A DNA stretch of 5,709 bases from Campylobacteraceae bacterium (GCA_027066355.1 JAMONW010000167.1:1-5709), one strand, 5' to 3'. Counted from the stretch's first letter, positions 1 to 5,709 are shown. Program-made: numbers and translations. Notes: generated by a model from the sequence alone, not told the origin.

Positions 1-268
1 AAGCTCGGCTAAAAATATAATTTATAAGAGCATACTAAACTCTTTGGTAAGGTTAAAACCTTGCTTCCACAAAAACAAAATTATAGCTATGCAATGAGTG
101 TTCCAATATTAGAGGATTTGAGAGTGTTGTATAGTATTTAACTACACCCAAAGCTTCTACAACTGGGGTTATATCTATATTTAGGCTTTTAAATTTGGCT
201 ATTATTGCAAAATTATTACTCTTATTGCCAAAGAGAGAATTTATTTTGCTTTTTGCATGGATAAATAG
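1..268. other. Left-edge region without an intact gene
   Basis: No complete coding sequence with a credible start and ribosome binding site lies here on either strand. The plus strand has only short frames: one enters from the left edge and stops at a TGA near position 97, and a hydrophobic frame running from about 195 to 386 is antisense to the end of miaA. The minus strand carries the broken open frame described separately. No convincing terminator for miaA is seen. Confidence 0.5.
53..258 (-). pseudogene. Possible frameshifted small gene or gene remnant downstream of miaA
   Basis: Directly after the miaA stop, the same minus-strand frame stays open for 72 codons (268 down to a TAA at 55-53), which is long for such AT-rich DNA, but it has no ATG, GTG or TTG start near its beginning. 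An ATG at 258-256 lies in a different frame and stops after five codons (MQKAK, TAA at 243-241). One extra base in the A-run just before that TAA would join the two frames into a protein of about 68 aa, which includes the stretches NSLFGNKSNNFAIIAKF and ITPVVEALGVVKYY. Near the 3' end a second minus frame (108-25) also reads like protein (ILFLWKQGFNLTKEFS), suggesting a second frameshift. I do not recognise the family. It could be a decayed gene running past the left edge, a sequencing error in a homopolymer, or a chance open frame. No clear Shine-Dalgarno sequence precedes the ATG. Confidence 0.3.
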
Positions 269-1141
269 TTATATAATTAACTCTATATCTTTAACTTTTA
301 GTTGGCTTTTATTAAAAGTAACTTGTCTTTTGGCTAGTCTTGCTGTGTTGGTGGCTATTTTTTGCTCTAACTCATCTTTGGTATAAACTCCATCAAAGTA
401 ATCTAATACCTCTTTAATACCTATTGCACCCATTGCTTGAGGAGTTTTGCTATATTTATGCTCAAGGTATGCTACCTCATCTATTAACCCCATTTGCAAC
501 ATCTTTTTAGTGCGTTTAAAAATTCTATCTCTTAAAATTTCTCTTTTGATTTTTATTTCATAAATTGGTAAATTTGGTTCTATTGGTTTAGCTTTATTGG
601 TTTTAAAAAATTCACTAGGGGGCTTCTTTGTAGCTTTATAAATAGTTAAAGCTTTTTCTATTCTGTATCTATCATTTGGCTTAATTTTTAAGCTATACTC
701 TTTATCAACTTGCTCTAAAAGTTTATATGCCTCTTTTAAATTCAATAAAATTTCATTAACCTCTGCTTTTAGCTCTTGAGTAACTTTTGGCATAGGGCTA
801 ATGCCATCAACTAAAATTTTTAAATAAAAGCTAGTTCCACCTACAATAATGAGTTTTTTGCCCTCTTTTTGGGCATATTTTTTTGCTCTTTTGTATTCAT
901 TTAAAAACTCAATTACACTAAATTTTTCATTTGGATTTAAAATATCTATGCCAAAGTGTAAAACCCCATCTCTCTCTTCTAAAGTAGGTTTAGCAGAGGC
1001 AATATCTATCTCTTTATAGACACTTAGAGAATCAACAGAAAGCACTACTGCATTATGTTTTTTTGCTAATTTTACCCCTAAATCACTCTTACCACTTGCC
1101 GTTGGTCCAACTATAGCTATAATATCATCTACTCTATTCAT
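269..1141 (-). CDS. miaA: tRNA dimethylallyltransferase MiaA
   Basis: MiaA transfers the dimethylallyl group from DMAPP to N6 of A37 in tRNAs that read UNN codons. This is the first step toward i6A/ms2i6A and takes place in the cytoplasm. The 290-aa protein shows the family hallmarks in order: P-loop GPTASGKS (12-19), the DSLSVYKEIDIASAKP segment (37-52) matching the DSxQxYxxxDIGTAKP motif, GGTSFYLK (101-108, the usual GGTGLY), NDRYRIEKAL (156-165, the NDxxRIxRALE motif), AIGIKEVLDYF (239-249, usually AIGYKE) and TARLAKRQVTF (266-276, the AKRQxTWF element). The family's usual Gln in DSxQ is Ser here, and the usual Trp near the C-terminus is Phe; from memory both substitutions occur in Campylobacter-type MiaA. 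The length suits the short epsilonproteobacterial form (E. coli is about 316 aa). The ATG is preceded by AAGAGA at suitable spacing. The gene is transcribed divergently from its upstream neighbours. Confidence 0.96.
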   Translation of the reverse strand: MNRVDDIIAIVGPTASGKSDLGVKLAKKHNAVVLSVDSLSVYKEIDIASAKPTLEERDGVLHFGIDILNPNEKFSVIEFLNEYKRAKKYAQKEGKKLIIVGGTSFYLKILVDGISPMPKVTQELKAEVNEILLNLKEAYKLLEQVDKEYSLKIKPNDRYRIEKALTIYKATKKPPSEFFKTNKAKPIEPNLPIYEIKIKREILRDRIFKRTKKMLQMGLIDEVAYLEHKYSKTPQAMGAIGIKEVLDYFDGVYTKDELEQKIATNTARLAKRQVTFNKSQLKVKDIELII

Positions 1142-1180
1142 ATCTATTCTCTTTTTTAGTTGATATATTTTTTATAAGCA

Positions 1181-1220
1181 ATAATACCATAAATATATCT
1201 TAAAATCTAAAATTTATCAA
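1181..1220 (-). promoter_or_regulatory. Putative promoter(s) of miaA
   Basis: Read on the minus strand there is TTGATA (1220-1215), a 17-nt spacer and TATATT (1197-1192), a good sigma-70-type match that would give a leader of about 43 nt. Just downstream lies an alternative extended -10, TGG-TATTAT (1189-1181), the same pattern as the extended -10 ahead of the DUF1800 gene. Which one is used cannot be told from sequence. Confidence 0.5.
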
Positions 1221-1221
1221 A

Positions 1222-1251
1222 TTAAAAAGTTAAAGACAAAAATAATATAAT
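1222..1251 (+). promoter_or_regulatory. Putative promoter of the ArsC-like/TSUP operon
   Basis: A perfect TATAAT (1246-1251) has only a weak -35-like TTAAAA (1222-1227) with an 18-nt spacer. Weak -35 boxes are normal for Campylobacter-type housekeeping promoters. The start of transcription would fall near 1258, leaving a leader of about 14 nt. It lies back to back with the miaA promoter. Confidence 0.5.
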
Positions 1252-1260
1252 TACGCAAAA

Positions 1261-1266
1261 AAGGAG
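1261..1266 (+). promoter_or_regulatory. Ribosome binding site fixing the GTG start
   Basis: AAGGAG sits five bases ahead of GTG at 1272. It is the strongest Shine-Dalgarno sequence in the window. It supports GTG as the true start of the ArsC-like gene, since the encoded beta-strand and Cys motif begin at once (MIKVYGIKTC). Confidence 0.75.
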
Positions 1267-1271
1267 AAATA

Positions 1272-1625
1272 GTGATAAAAGTATATGGAATTAAAACTTG
1301 CGGTAGCGTTAAAAAGGCTCTAAAATTTTTAAATGAAAATGGCATAGAGTATGAGTTTGTAGATTTTAAAAAAGAGCCAGTTGGGTGTGATAAAATAGAT
1401 AAGTGGTTAGAGAAGGTTGATATAAATTTGCTTTTTAATAATCGTGGCACAAAGTATAGAACTTTAAAGTTAAAAGAGTTAAATTTAGACAGTAACGGCA
1501 AAAGGGAGTGGCTTTGCAAAGAGAATTTACTAATTAAACGCCCTGTCCTTGAGCTAGAAGATGGTGGCGTTATTGTAGCTTTTGATGAAGAGAAGTATAG
1601 AGAGATATTTAATTATGGAACTTGA
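1272..1625 (+). CDS. ArsC/Spx/YffB-family thioredoxin-fold protein
   Basis: This 117-aa protein has the size and layout of the COG1393 family (glutaredoxin-dependent arsenate reductase ArsC, Spx regulators, YffB). The N-terminal strand runs into YGIKTCGSVKKALKFL (5-20), where C10 occupies the family's redox/catalytic Cys position. NNRGTKYRTL (56-65) and LIKRPVLEL (87-95) match the conserved 'RGT..R' and 'IKRPvl' segments around the active-site Arg and cis-Pro. There is no CxxC at the N-terminus, so a Bacillus-Spx-type disulfide switch is not supported; other cysteines are C39 and C82. YGIK resembles YffB-type proteins more than true ArsC, and no ars genes are nearby, so arsenate reduction is unproven. 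A cytoplasmic thiol-dependent reductase is my inference. The start is GTG with a strong AAGGAG. The last 11 bases overlap the first codons of the downstream transporter, which implies translational coupling. Confidence 0.88.
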   Translation: MIKVYGIKTCGSVKKALKFLNENGIEYEFVDFKKEPVGCDKIDKWLEKVDINLLFNNRGTKYRTLKLKELNLDSNGKREWLCKENLLIKRPVLELEDGGVIVAFDEEKYREIFNYGT

Positions 1626-2373
1626 TATCCTAGCTCTTGTTATTTTGTTTTTTAGTGGAATAATGGCAGGTTTTGTTGATTCTATTGCTGGTGGTGGAGG
1701 TATTATTACTCTACCAGCTCTACTTGCTGTTGGCATACCACCACACCAAGCTTTAGCTACAAACAAACTGCAAAGTAGTTTTGGCTCTTTTACATCTGCA
1801 CTAAATTATGCAAGAGTTGGTCTAATGAATCCTAAAGAGCTTTTATTGGGAGTGTTTTGGACACTAATAGGTGCAGCAATTGGGGCATATGTTGTGCAAC
1901 TATTTAGGGCTGATGCTTTGGTTTCTCTTATAATTGTAATGCTAATTATAATATTTATATATACAATTTTAACACCAAAACTTGGAGCAACAAAACAAAA
2001 ACACAAAATTTCACACACACTATTTTATACTATTTTTGGATTGTTACTTGGTTTTTATGATGGCTTTTTTGGCCCTGGAACTGGAAGCTTTTGGACAATG
2101 GCATTAGTGCTACTTTTAGGGCTTGATTTAAAAAGTGCAACTGCTGAAACAAAGCTATTTAACTTTACAAGCAATATTGTATCTTTGAGTCTTTTTATAT
2201 ACTCTGGTTTAGTTGTTTGGATGGCAGGTTTAGTAATGGGAGCAGGGCAAATCATAGGAGCATTTTTAGGCTCTAATTTAGTTAGCAAAAAAGAGATTAA
2301 ATTTATTAGAGGCTTCTTTTTGGTAGTTGTTGCATTAACTATCATAAAGCTAATTTGGCAAAACTATTTTTAA
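1615..2373 (+). CDS. TSUP (TauE/SafE, YfcA-like) family membrane transporter
   Basis: This is an inner-membrane protein of 252 aa with about eight hydrophobic segments, the normal size for the 4-toluene sulfonate uptake permease family (formerly DUF81). It shows the family's internal repeat: GFVDSIAGGGGIITLPAL (19-36) in the first half and GFYDGFFGPGTGSFW (146-160) in the second. Further matches to E. coli YfcA, from memory, are ALATNKLQ (46-53), PKLG (121-124), ATAETKLFNFTSN (175-187) and GQIIGAFLGS (211-220). TSUP members move sulfur-containing or organic anions such as sulfite, sulfoacetate or taurine-related compounds; the substrate here is unknown. I chose ATG 1615 over the in-frame TTG 1582 and ATG 1585 because the hydrophobic N-terminus begins there, GAGAG lies about ten bases upstream, and the overlap with the preceding gene falls to 11 bp. 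Confidence 0.92.
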   Translation: MELDILALVILFFSGIMAGFVDSIAGGGGIITLPALLAVGIPPHQALATNKLQSSFGSFTSALNYARVGLMNPKELLLGVFWTLIGAAIGAYVVQLFRADALVSLIIVMLIIIFIYTILTPKLGATKQKHKISHTLFYTIFGLLLGFYDGFFGPGTGSFWTMALVLLLGLDLKSATAETKLFNFTSNIVSLSLFIYSGLVVWMAGLVMGAGQIIGAFLGSNLVSKKEIKFIRGFFLVVVALTIIKLIWQNYF

Positions 2374-2382
2374 AAAAATAGT
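2363..2382. terminator. AT-rich inverted repeat between convergent genes (possible bidirectional terminator)
   Basis: ACTATTTTT (2363-2371) and AAAAATAGT (2374-2382) form a perfect 9-base inverted repeat that overlaps the stop codon of the TSUP gene. It lies 13 bp before the stop of the converging DUF1501 gene. Read on the minus strand it is followed by a short TTTT run, which favours termination of the DUF1800-DUF1501 transcript. On the plus strand no T-run follows. The stem is almost all A-T, so it would be weak. Confidence 0.45.
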
Positions 2383-2395
2383 AGCCTAACTCCAT

Positions 2396-3769
2396 TTATA
2401 TAAATTTAACTGCTTCATATCCTCCAGTTAGCTCTTGTGGGTTTTGAATACCATATATTTTATATATAGTTGCAGCAATACTCATTGGCTCAAACCAGTA
2501 GCTTTTATCTTTTGGTTTGAGCCAGAGGCGATTTAATTTACCAGTAACATCTACTCTTGTTTCGCCTACAATACCTTTGTGTGTAAAATAATCTTTGCCT
2601 CCAAGTATAAAATAGTTTTGTAAATTTCCATGATCCCAGCCAAAAGCAGAGTTTAAATTTACATTTCTTCCAAACTCAGCAAATACCATAATATTTATTG
2701 TGCCATCTTTACCAAGAGCTTTTAAATGAGCCATTGCAGAGCGTAGAGATTTAAAAAGCCCCTCTGCTCTAGTTACATAATCTCTTGACTCATTATGGTC
2801 ATCCCAGCCTCCCAGTCCAGCATTTCCAATAGTAATTATTTTGGTATCTGGGTTTTTATCTAAAATTGTTATAGCAGCTTTTAAATTATTGGCAAAAAGA
2901 TTATTTAGAGGGTAGTTTTCATCTCCTAAATCTGGTGTTTCAATGCTTTTTAGGCTATTAATAAAGTTTGATAACTCTTCTCTTTTAGCAAAGGCGCTTT
3001 TTATCTTGCCATCTCTATTATGCTCTTGTGCTAATCTATCCATATCTTTTGAAAATTGTGGGTCAAAGCCACCTTCATCATCACTTTTATTGTAGTTTTT
3101 CTCTTCTCTCTCTTCTTTGGTGTAGTAAATCCAAGGGCGTTTACTCCAAAGTTCTCTTTTATAAGGGTTGTTAAAATTACTATTCATACCTATTGGTTTT
3201 AGATATCCAGGAATTGAAATATCATCTTGAGCATAAAAATAGTTCTCTGTTCCCATTGTTATAAATGGCAATATGCTATCTTCATTAATAGCACCATTAT
3301 CTTCTAAAATTTTTGCAATTTTTGTAATTATACCAGCTTGGCTTGTATCGAAATTACCTTTTTGATTTTGTTCGCTACAGATGCCATGAGCTTTATTTCC
3401 TTTTGCTTCTCTAATAGCAGAATAGCAAGTTCTAAATAGTGTTAAATCTCCATTGTTTATCATCTTCTCAATATGAGTTCCACCTGCTTCTTGCCAACAT
3501 CCATTTTGTGTTGGGGTAATGGCTCTAAAGTATTTTTTGTAGCTATTTTGAGAGTGCTGCTCTATCTCATCTAAGTTTGTTAAGTTTCCAGCTAATTGAC
3601 TTGCTCCACCGGCTAAAAATACTATTATAGTTTGTGCTTTATTTTTGCTATAAATATTGCTATCAAATTGAATTTTGCTTAAATCTAATTTTGAAGCATA
3701 TGTATAGCTTGGCATTAGTGTTGTAACTGCTCCAGCAACAGTTAGTTTTATAAAATCTCTTCTATTCAT
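2396..3769 (-). CDS. Tat-exported DUF1501 protein (alkaline phosphatase/sulfatase-like fold)
   Basis: This 457-aa protein begins with a twin-arginine signal, NRRDFIK (2-8), a hydrophobic stretch (9-20) and a likely cleavage after TYA (25), so it should fold in the cytoplasm and be exported by Tat. The mature part matches DUF1501: IIVFLAGGASQ (48-58, usual form 'vvfLrGGxDg'), AHGICSEQNQKG (127-138, where the family has 'SHFxAqxxxe.G'), GGWDDHNE (320-327, usual GGWDTH), EFGRN (365-369) and GWDHGN (377-382, usual GTDHG). H325, D379 and H380 are plausible metal ligands. The Asp expected in the first GGxD motif is Ser57. The family belongs to the alkaline phosphatase-like clan, but its substrates are unknown and no enzymatic activity is claimed. 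The ATG shares one base with the TAA of the upstream DUF1800 gene (TAATG) and is preceded by GAGG, so the two are translationally coupled. Confidence 0.9.
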   Translation of the reverse strand: MNRRDFIKLTVAGAVTTLMPSYTYASKLDLSKIQFDSNIYSKNKAQTIIVFLAGGASQLAGNLTNLDEIEQHSQNSYKKYFRAITPTQNGCWQEAGGTHIEKMINNGDLTLFRTCYSAIREAKGNKAHGICSEQNQKGNFDTSQAGIITKIAKILEDNGAINEDSILPFITMGTENYFYAQDDISIPGYLKPIGMNSNFNNPYKRELWSKRPWIYYTKEEREEKNYNKSDDEGGFDPQFSKDMDRLAQEHNRDGKIKSAFAKREELSNFINSLKSIETPDLGDENYPLNNLFANNLKAAITILDKNPDTKIITIGNAGLGGWDDHNESRDYVTRAEGLFKSLRSAMAHLKALGKDGTINIMVFAEFGRNVNLNSAFGWDHGNLQNYFILGGKDYFTHKGIVGETRVDVTGKLNRLWLKPKDKSYWFEPMSIAATIYKIYGIQNPQELTGGYEAVKFI

Positions 3770-5535
3770 TACTCTACCTCACTTAATGTATAACTATCTT
3801 GCAATCTTGATAAATAATCTAAAATAGCAAAAGCCATATTTTTCTTTCTGCTTAACTGCTCTTTTGCCTCTTTTGTTTTATCGCTATAACTCTTAAATAT
3901 ATTAAACTCATCTTTAAAAAGCTCTTTGCCATCTTTATTTGTTATAAAGTGTGATTTAAAAAGAGCAATTTCATCATCTGTTGGGTTTCTGCCTATAACA
4001 GCATTAAAGATATATGTTACAAAACTCTTTAGAGTCTTTGGATCATCACTGCTATCATACTCAAAGTTTTTCCAATCAAAAAAGTTATCACTTATACCAT
4101 CATATCTCCAGTTATCTCTATCTATTTTATCCATTTCATAACTAAAATTCATAAATAGATGCTCTCTAATATATTTATGATAGTAAGCAAATGAGAGTGT
4201 ATCTAAAGGGACTCTATCTATTTTTCCTAATTTATATTTCATTACAGCTTGATGCATATTCTCTAAAGCCACTCTAAAGTTATAAAACTCTCTTCTTACA
4301 ACTTTAAAATCTGTTTTTTTTGTAAATGAGTAAAATCTCTCTTCTGCACTTAGGGGTCTATTGTTGTGTAGTAGATACTCTTTTGAAAATAGTATTTGTG
4401 TTAAAATATCTTGCCAAGTTTCTGGATTACTTGCAACTATTGTATTGGTTAACTCCTCTTTTTTTTCTTTAGTTTTGTTTGGAAAGAAAAAGTCAACTAA
4501 TCTTTTTGTAACGCCCTTTTGAAAAGCTTTTGATTTTACCAATTCTCTATAAAAATCTTCACCAGTAGTTACAGTTGTGCCAAATAGATTAAGAGGGGTA
4601 GTATTTTTATTTAAAGCAACCTCTAAAGTATCACTATCTGTATTTAATTTCCAATTTTGCAAAGCTTTTGCAGCAAGTGGAACATCTGAATCTTTAGTAT
4701 CTAGTGTATAAATTTCAAGCATTTCGCGTCCATTATCTTCTGGGCTTCTAAAACGACGCCAATTCTCTTGGCTTTGCATATGAACATAGGTAATATATCT
4801 CATACCTGAATTTATAGAGAGCATATTTACTAGCCTATTATATACATTTGCCATATCTGGTGTGTGAGTAGAGCTTAACTCTTCAGCAGGTGAAAACATT
4901 ATAGTTTGGGTTAAGATGTATGCTATCCAATTGTTATAGTAGTATCTATCAAGTTTATTCATTGCATAAAAGCGTGTTAAAATTGTTAAAACTTGTGGTT
5001 TTGCCCATGTTTTTGTAGAGTCGTATTGATAAAAGTAGTCATTATCTAAAATATGATTTTCTATATATCCAATATTATTTTTATTTAATTTTAAACTATC
5101 TTTAATGGAGCTAATAAATTTACCACTATTGATTTTGCTTTTAAGCTCTTTTAGAGGGTATCCAAAAAATAGAGAGTTTAAAAGGTTATTAGCAACAATT
5201 AACTTTTGCTCTTTTGAGAGAGCATTAAAATCATAATCATTTAATTGCTCTAAAGTATAATCGCTAGAACTTAGTTTTTTAGGATAAAACTGCAACCCTC
5301 TATATTGAGTTTGCGAAAATTCATCTTGGCTATTTTGTTGGTTGTTTGAACTGTTTTGGTTATTTGAACTGCTGTTGTTATCATTAGAACTTTGATGAGT
5401 AGGGCTACTGCCACCAATATCACTATTGCCACTATTTGATACTTCATTGTTATTTGATACACTGCCTCCACAACCAATTAAGATGCTTATAAAAGCAGAT
5501 AAGATAATTTTTTTAATATAAAAAATATTTTTCAT
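3769..5535 (-). CDS. Lipoprotein with divergent DUF1800 domain
   Basis: The 588-aa product starts with a lipoprotein signal: basic n-region, hydrophobic core, and lipobox LIGC with lipidated C22, the protein's only Cys. Residues 23 to about 75 form a Ser/Asn/Gln-rich low-complexity linker. The rest is a mostly helical, aromatic- and charge-rich domain. The diagnostic segment is SPEDNGREMLEIYTL (264-278) followed by DSDVPLAAKALQNW (282-295). This matches the DUF1800 signature 'NENyARElmELhTLG...yt..DV...A..ltGW'. The stretch from VTKRLVDFFF (342-351) through TWQDILTQILFSKEYLL (373-389) fits the later DUF1800 part ('a.KL...F...... ll..il.S.eF'). YIFNAVIGRNPTDDEIALF (508-526) forms a terminal helical element. 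The domain's usual N-terminal motifs are not recognisable, so this is a remote member. DUF1800 has no established activity; its habitual partner DUF1501 follows directly and overlaps by one base. GGTGG lies four bases before the ATG. Location on a membrane surface, probably the outer membrane, is inferred. Confidence 0.85.
   Translation of the reverse strand: MKNIFYIKKIILSAFISILIGCGGSVSNNNEVSNSGNSDIGGSSPTHQSSNDNNSSSNNQNSSNNQQNSQDEFSQTQYRGLQFYPKKLSSSDYTLEQLNDYDFNALSKEQKLIVANNLLNSLFFGYPLKELKSKINSGKFISSIKDSLKLNKNNIGYIENHILDNDYFYQYDSTKTWAKPQVLTILTRFYAMNKLDRYYYNNWIAYILTQTIMFSPAEELSSTHTPDMANVYNRLVNMLSINSGMRYITYVHMQSQENWRRFRSPEDNGREMLEIYTLDTKDSDVPLAAKALQNWKLNTDSDTLEVALNKNTTPLNLFGTTVTTGEDFYRELVKSKAFQKGVTKRLVDFFFPNKTKEKKEELTNTIVASNPETWQDILTQILFSKEYLLHNNRPLSAEERFYSFTKKTDFKVVRREFYNFRVALENMHQAVMKYKLGKIDRVPLDTLSFAYYHKYIREHLFMNFSYEMDKIDRDNWRYDGISDNFFDWKNFEYDSSDDPKTLKSFVTYIFNAVIGRNPTDDEIALFKSHFITNKDGKELFKDEFNIFKSYSDKTKEAKEQLSRKKNMAFAILDYLSRLQDSYTLSEVE
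5338..5373 (-). repeat. Short tandem repeat in the lipoprotein linker
   Basis: Two adjacent 18-bp units (plus-strand TGGTTGTTTGAACTGTTT and TGGTTATTTGAACTGCTG, 5339-5374, three mismatches) encode two copies of a hexapeptide, SSSNNQ and NSSNNQ (residues 55-66), within the Ser/Asn-rich tether. Such in-frame repeats can change linker length by slippage. Confidence 0.7.
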
Positions 5536-5539
5536 AATA

Positions 5540-5572
5540 CCACCAGATATAGTTATTTCTAAAATTATACCA
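5540..5572 (-). promoter_or_regulatory. Putative extended -10 promoter and ribosome binding site of the DUF1800-DUF1501 operon
   Basis: On the minus strand TGG-TATAAT (5572-5564) is a consensus extended -10. No -35 is seen, but the sequence just upstream is an A-rich run (minus strand, about 5580-5605) of the kind that often aids such promoters. Transcription would start near 5557, giving a leader of about 22 nt that contains GGTGG (5544-5540) four bases before the ATG. Confidence 0.6.
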
Positions 5573-5583
5573 TATAATGGTAT
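5567..5583. promoter_or_regulatory. 17-bp perfect dyad over the operon promoter (possible operator)
   Basis: ATACCAT (5567-5573), ATA, ATGGTAT (5577-5583) is a perfect 7+3+7 inverted repeat that covers the upstream half of the extended -10. A dimeric repressor bound here would block the promoter. The dyad also creates a TATAAT on the plus strand (5573-5578). No regulator gene is present in the window. Confidence 0.4.
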
Positions 5584-5662
5584 TTTTTTTCTTTATTTTC
5601 TTTAAATATTATTATTTATTTGTATTTAATAGTTTAAAATTTAATTTTAGAGTGTATCTATC

Positions 5663-5680
5663 TTTTAATTCAAATTAAAA
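5663..5680. repeat. 18-bp AT-only-armed inverted repeat upstream of the operon
   Basis: TTTTAATT (5663-5670), CA, AATTAAAA (5673-5680) is a perfect 8-base inverted repeat in the non-coding right edge, about 130 bp upstream of the DUF1800 start. It may be a protein-binding site or belong to the control region of a gene beyond the window. In DNA this AT-rich, chance remains possible. Confidence 0.3.
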
Positions 5681-5709
5681 TTGTAAAGTAATTTTTGATA
5701 CAATATATA

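Noticed and set aside
46..65. Hairpin GGTAAGG-TTAAAA-CCTTGCT as a terminator
   Set aside because: The stem is short with G-T pairs and no T-run follows on either strand, so terminator function is not supported.
195..386. Plus-strand hydrophobic open frame of 63 codons
   Set aside because: It is mostly antisense to the well-supported C-terminal part of miaA and has no ribosome binding site. Its Leu/Ile-rich character follows from the complementary codons.
1217..1519. Minus-strand 100-codon open frame opposite the ArsC-like gene
   Set aside because: It lies antisense to a gene with clear family motifs and a strong ribosome binding site, and its peptide resembles no family I know.
1582..1614. 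Upstream TTG (1582) and ATG (1585) starts for the TSUP gene
   Set aside because: They would add a charged MMKRSIERYLI-like prefix and lengthen the overlap with the upstream gene to 41-44 bp. ATG 1615 has a better-placed GAGAG and matches the expected N-terminus of YfcA-like proteins.
1272..1625. Calling the small thioredoxin-fold gene arsC or spx outright
   Set aside because: No ars genes are nearby and the Spx CxxC switch is missing. The family is clear, but the specific activity is not.
2055..2345. Minus-strand 96-codon open frame opposite the TSUP gene
   Set aside because: It is antisense to conserved transporter motifs and has no supporting start signal or family resemblance.
3926..4141. 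Plus-strand 71-codon open frame inside the DUF1800 gene
   Set aside because: It is antisense to the conserved C-terminal part of the lipoprotein, with no ribosome binding site and no recognisable motif.

Overview
The window is AT-rich and carries five intact protein genes. It most likely comes from a member of the Campylobacterota (Epsilonproteobacteria). The clues are the low GC content, the AT-rich -10 promoters with weak or absent -35 boxes, and a MiaA that is short (290 aa) and carries the DSLSVYKEIDIASAKP variant, which I associate with Campylobacter-type MiaA proteins. I cannot fix the genus.

Layout. Positions 1-268 hold no intact gene. On the minus strand, immediately after the miaA stop, there is a 72-codon open frame with no usable start, and a single-base shift would give it an ATG start. 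It looks like a broken small gene or gene remnant. Next is miaA (minus, 269-1141), the tRNA A37 dimethylallyltransferase. A divergent promoter region of about 130 bp separates miaA from a plus-strand pair whose reading frames overlap: an ArsC/Spx/YffB-family thioredoxin-fold protein (1272-1625, GTG start) and a TSUP (TauE/SafE, YfcA-like) membrane transporter (1615-2373). An AT-rich inverted repeat closes this pair and also the minus-strand operon that converges on it.

That minus-strand operon is the most interesting part. A 588-aa lipoprotein with a Ser/Asn/Gln-rich linker and a divergent DUF1800 domain (3769-5535) is followed, with a one-base TAATG stop/start overlap, by a 457-aa DUF1501 protein with a Tat signal (2396-3769). 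DUF1800 and DUF1501 genes are often paired across bacteria and the pair has no well-established function. Here the two partners appear to leave the cytoplasm by different routes: Sec plus lipidation for DUF1800, Tat for DUF1501. The operon promoter is an extended -10 (TGG-TATAAT) embedded in a 17-bp perfect dyad, which may be an operator.

The right edge (5536-5709) is non-coding, very AT-rich and contains a second perfect dyad. I see no RNA genes, CRISPR arrays or insertion sequences.
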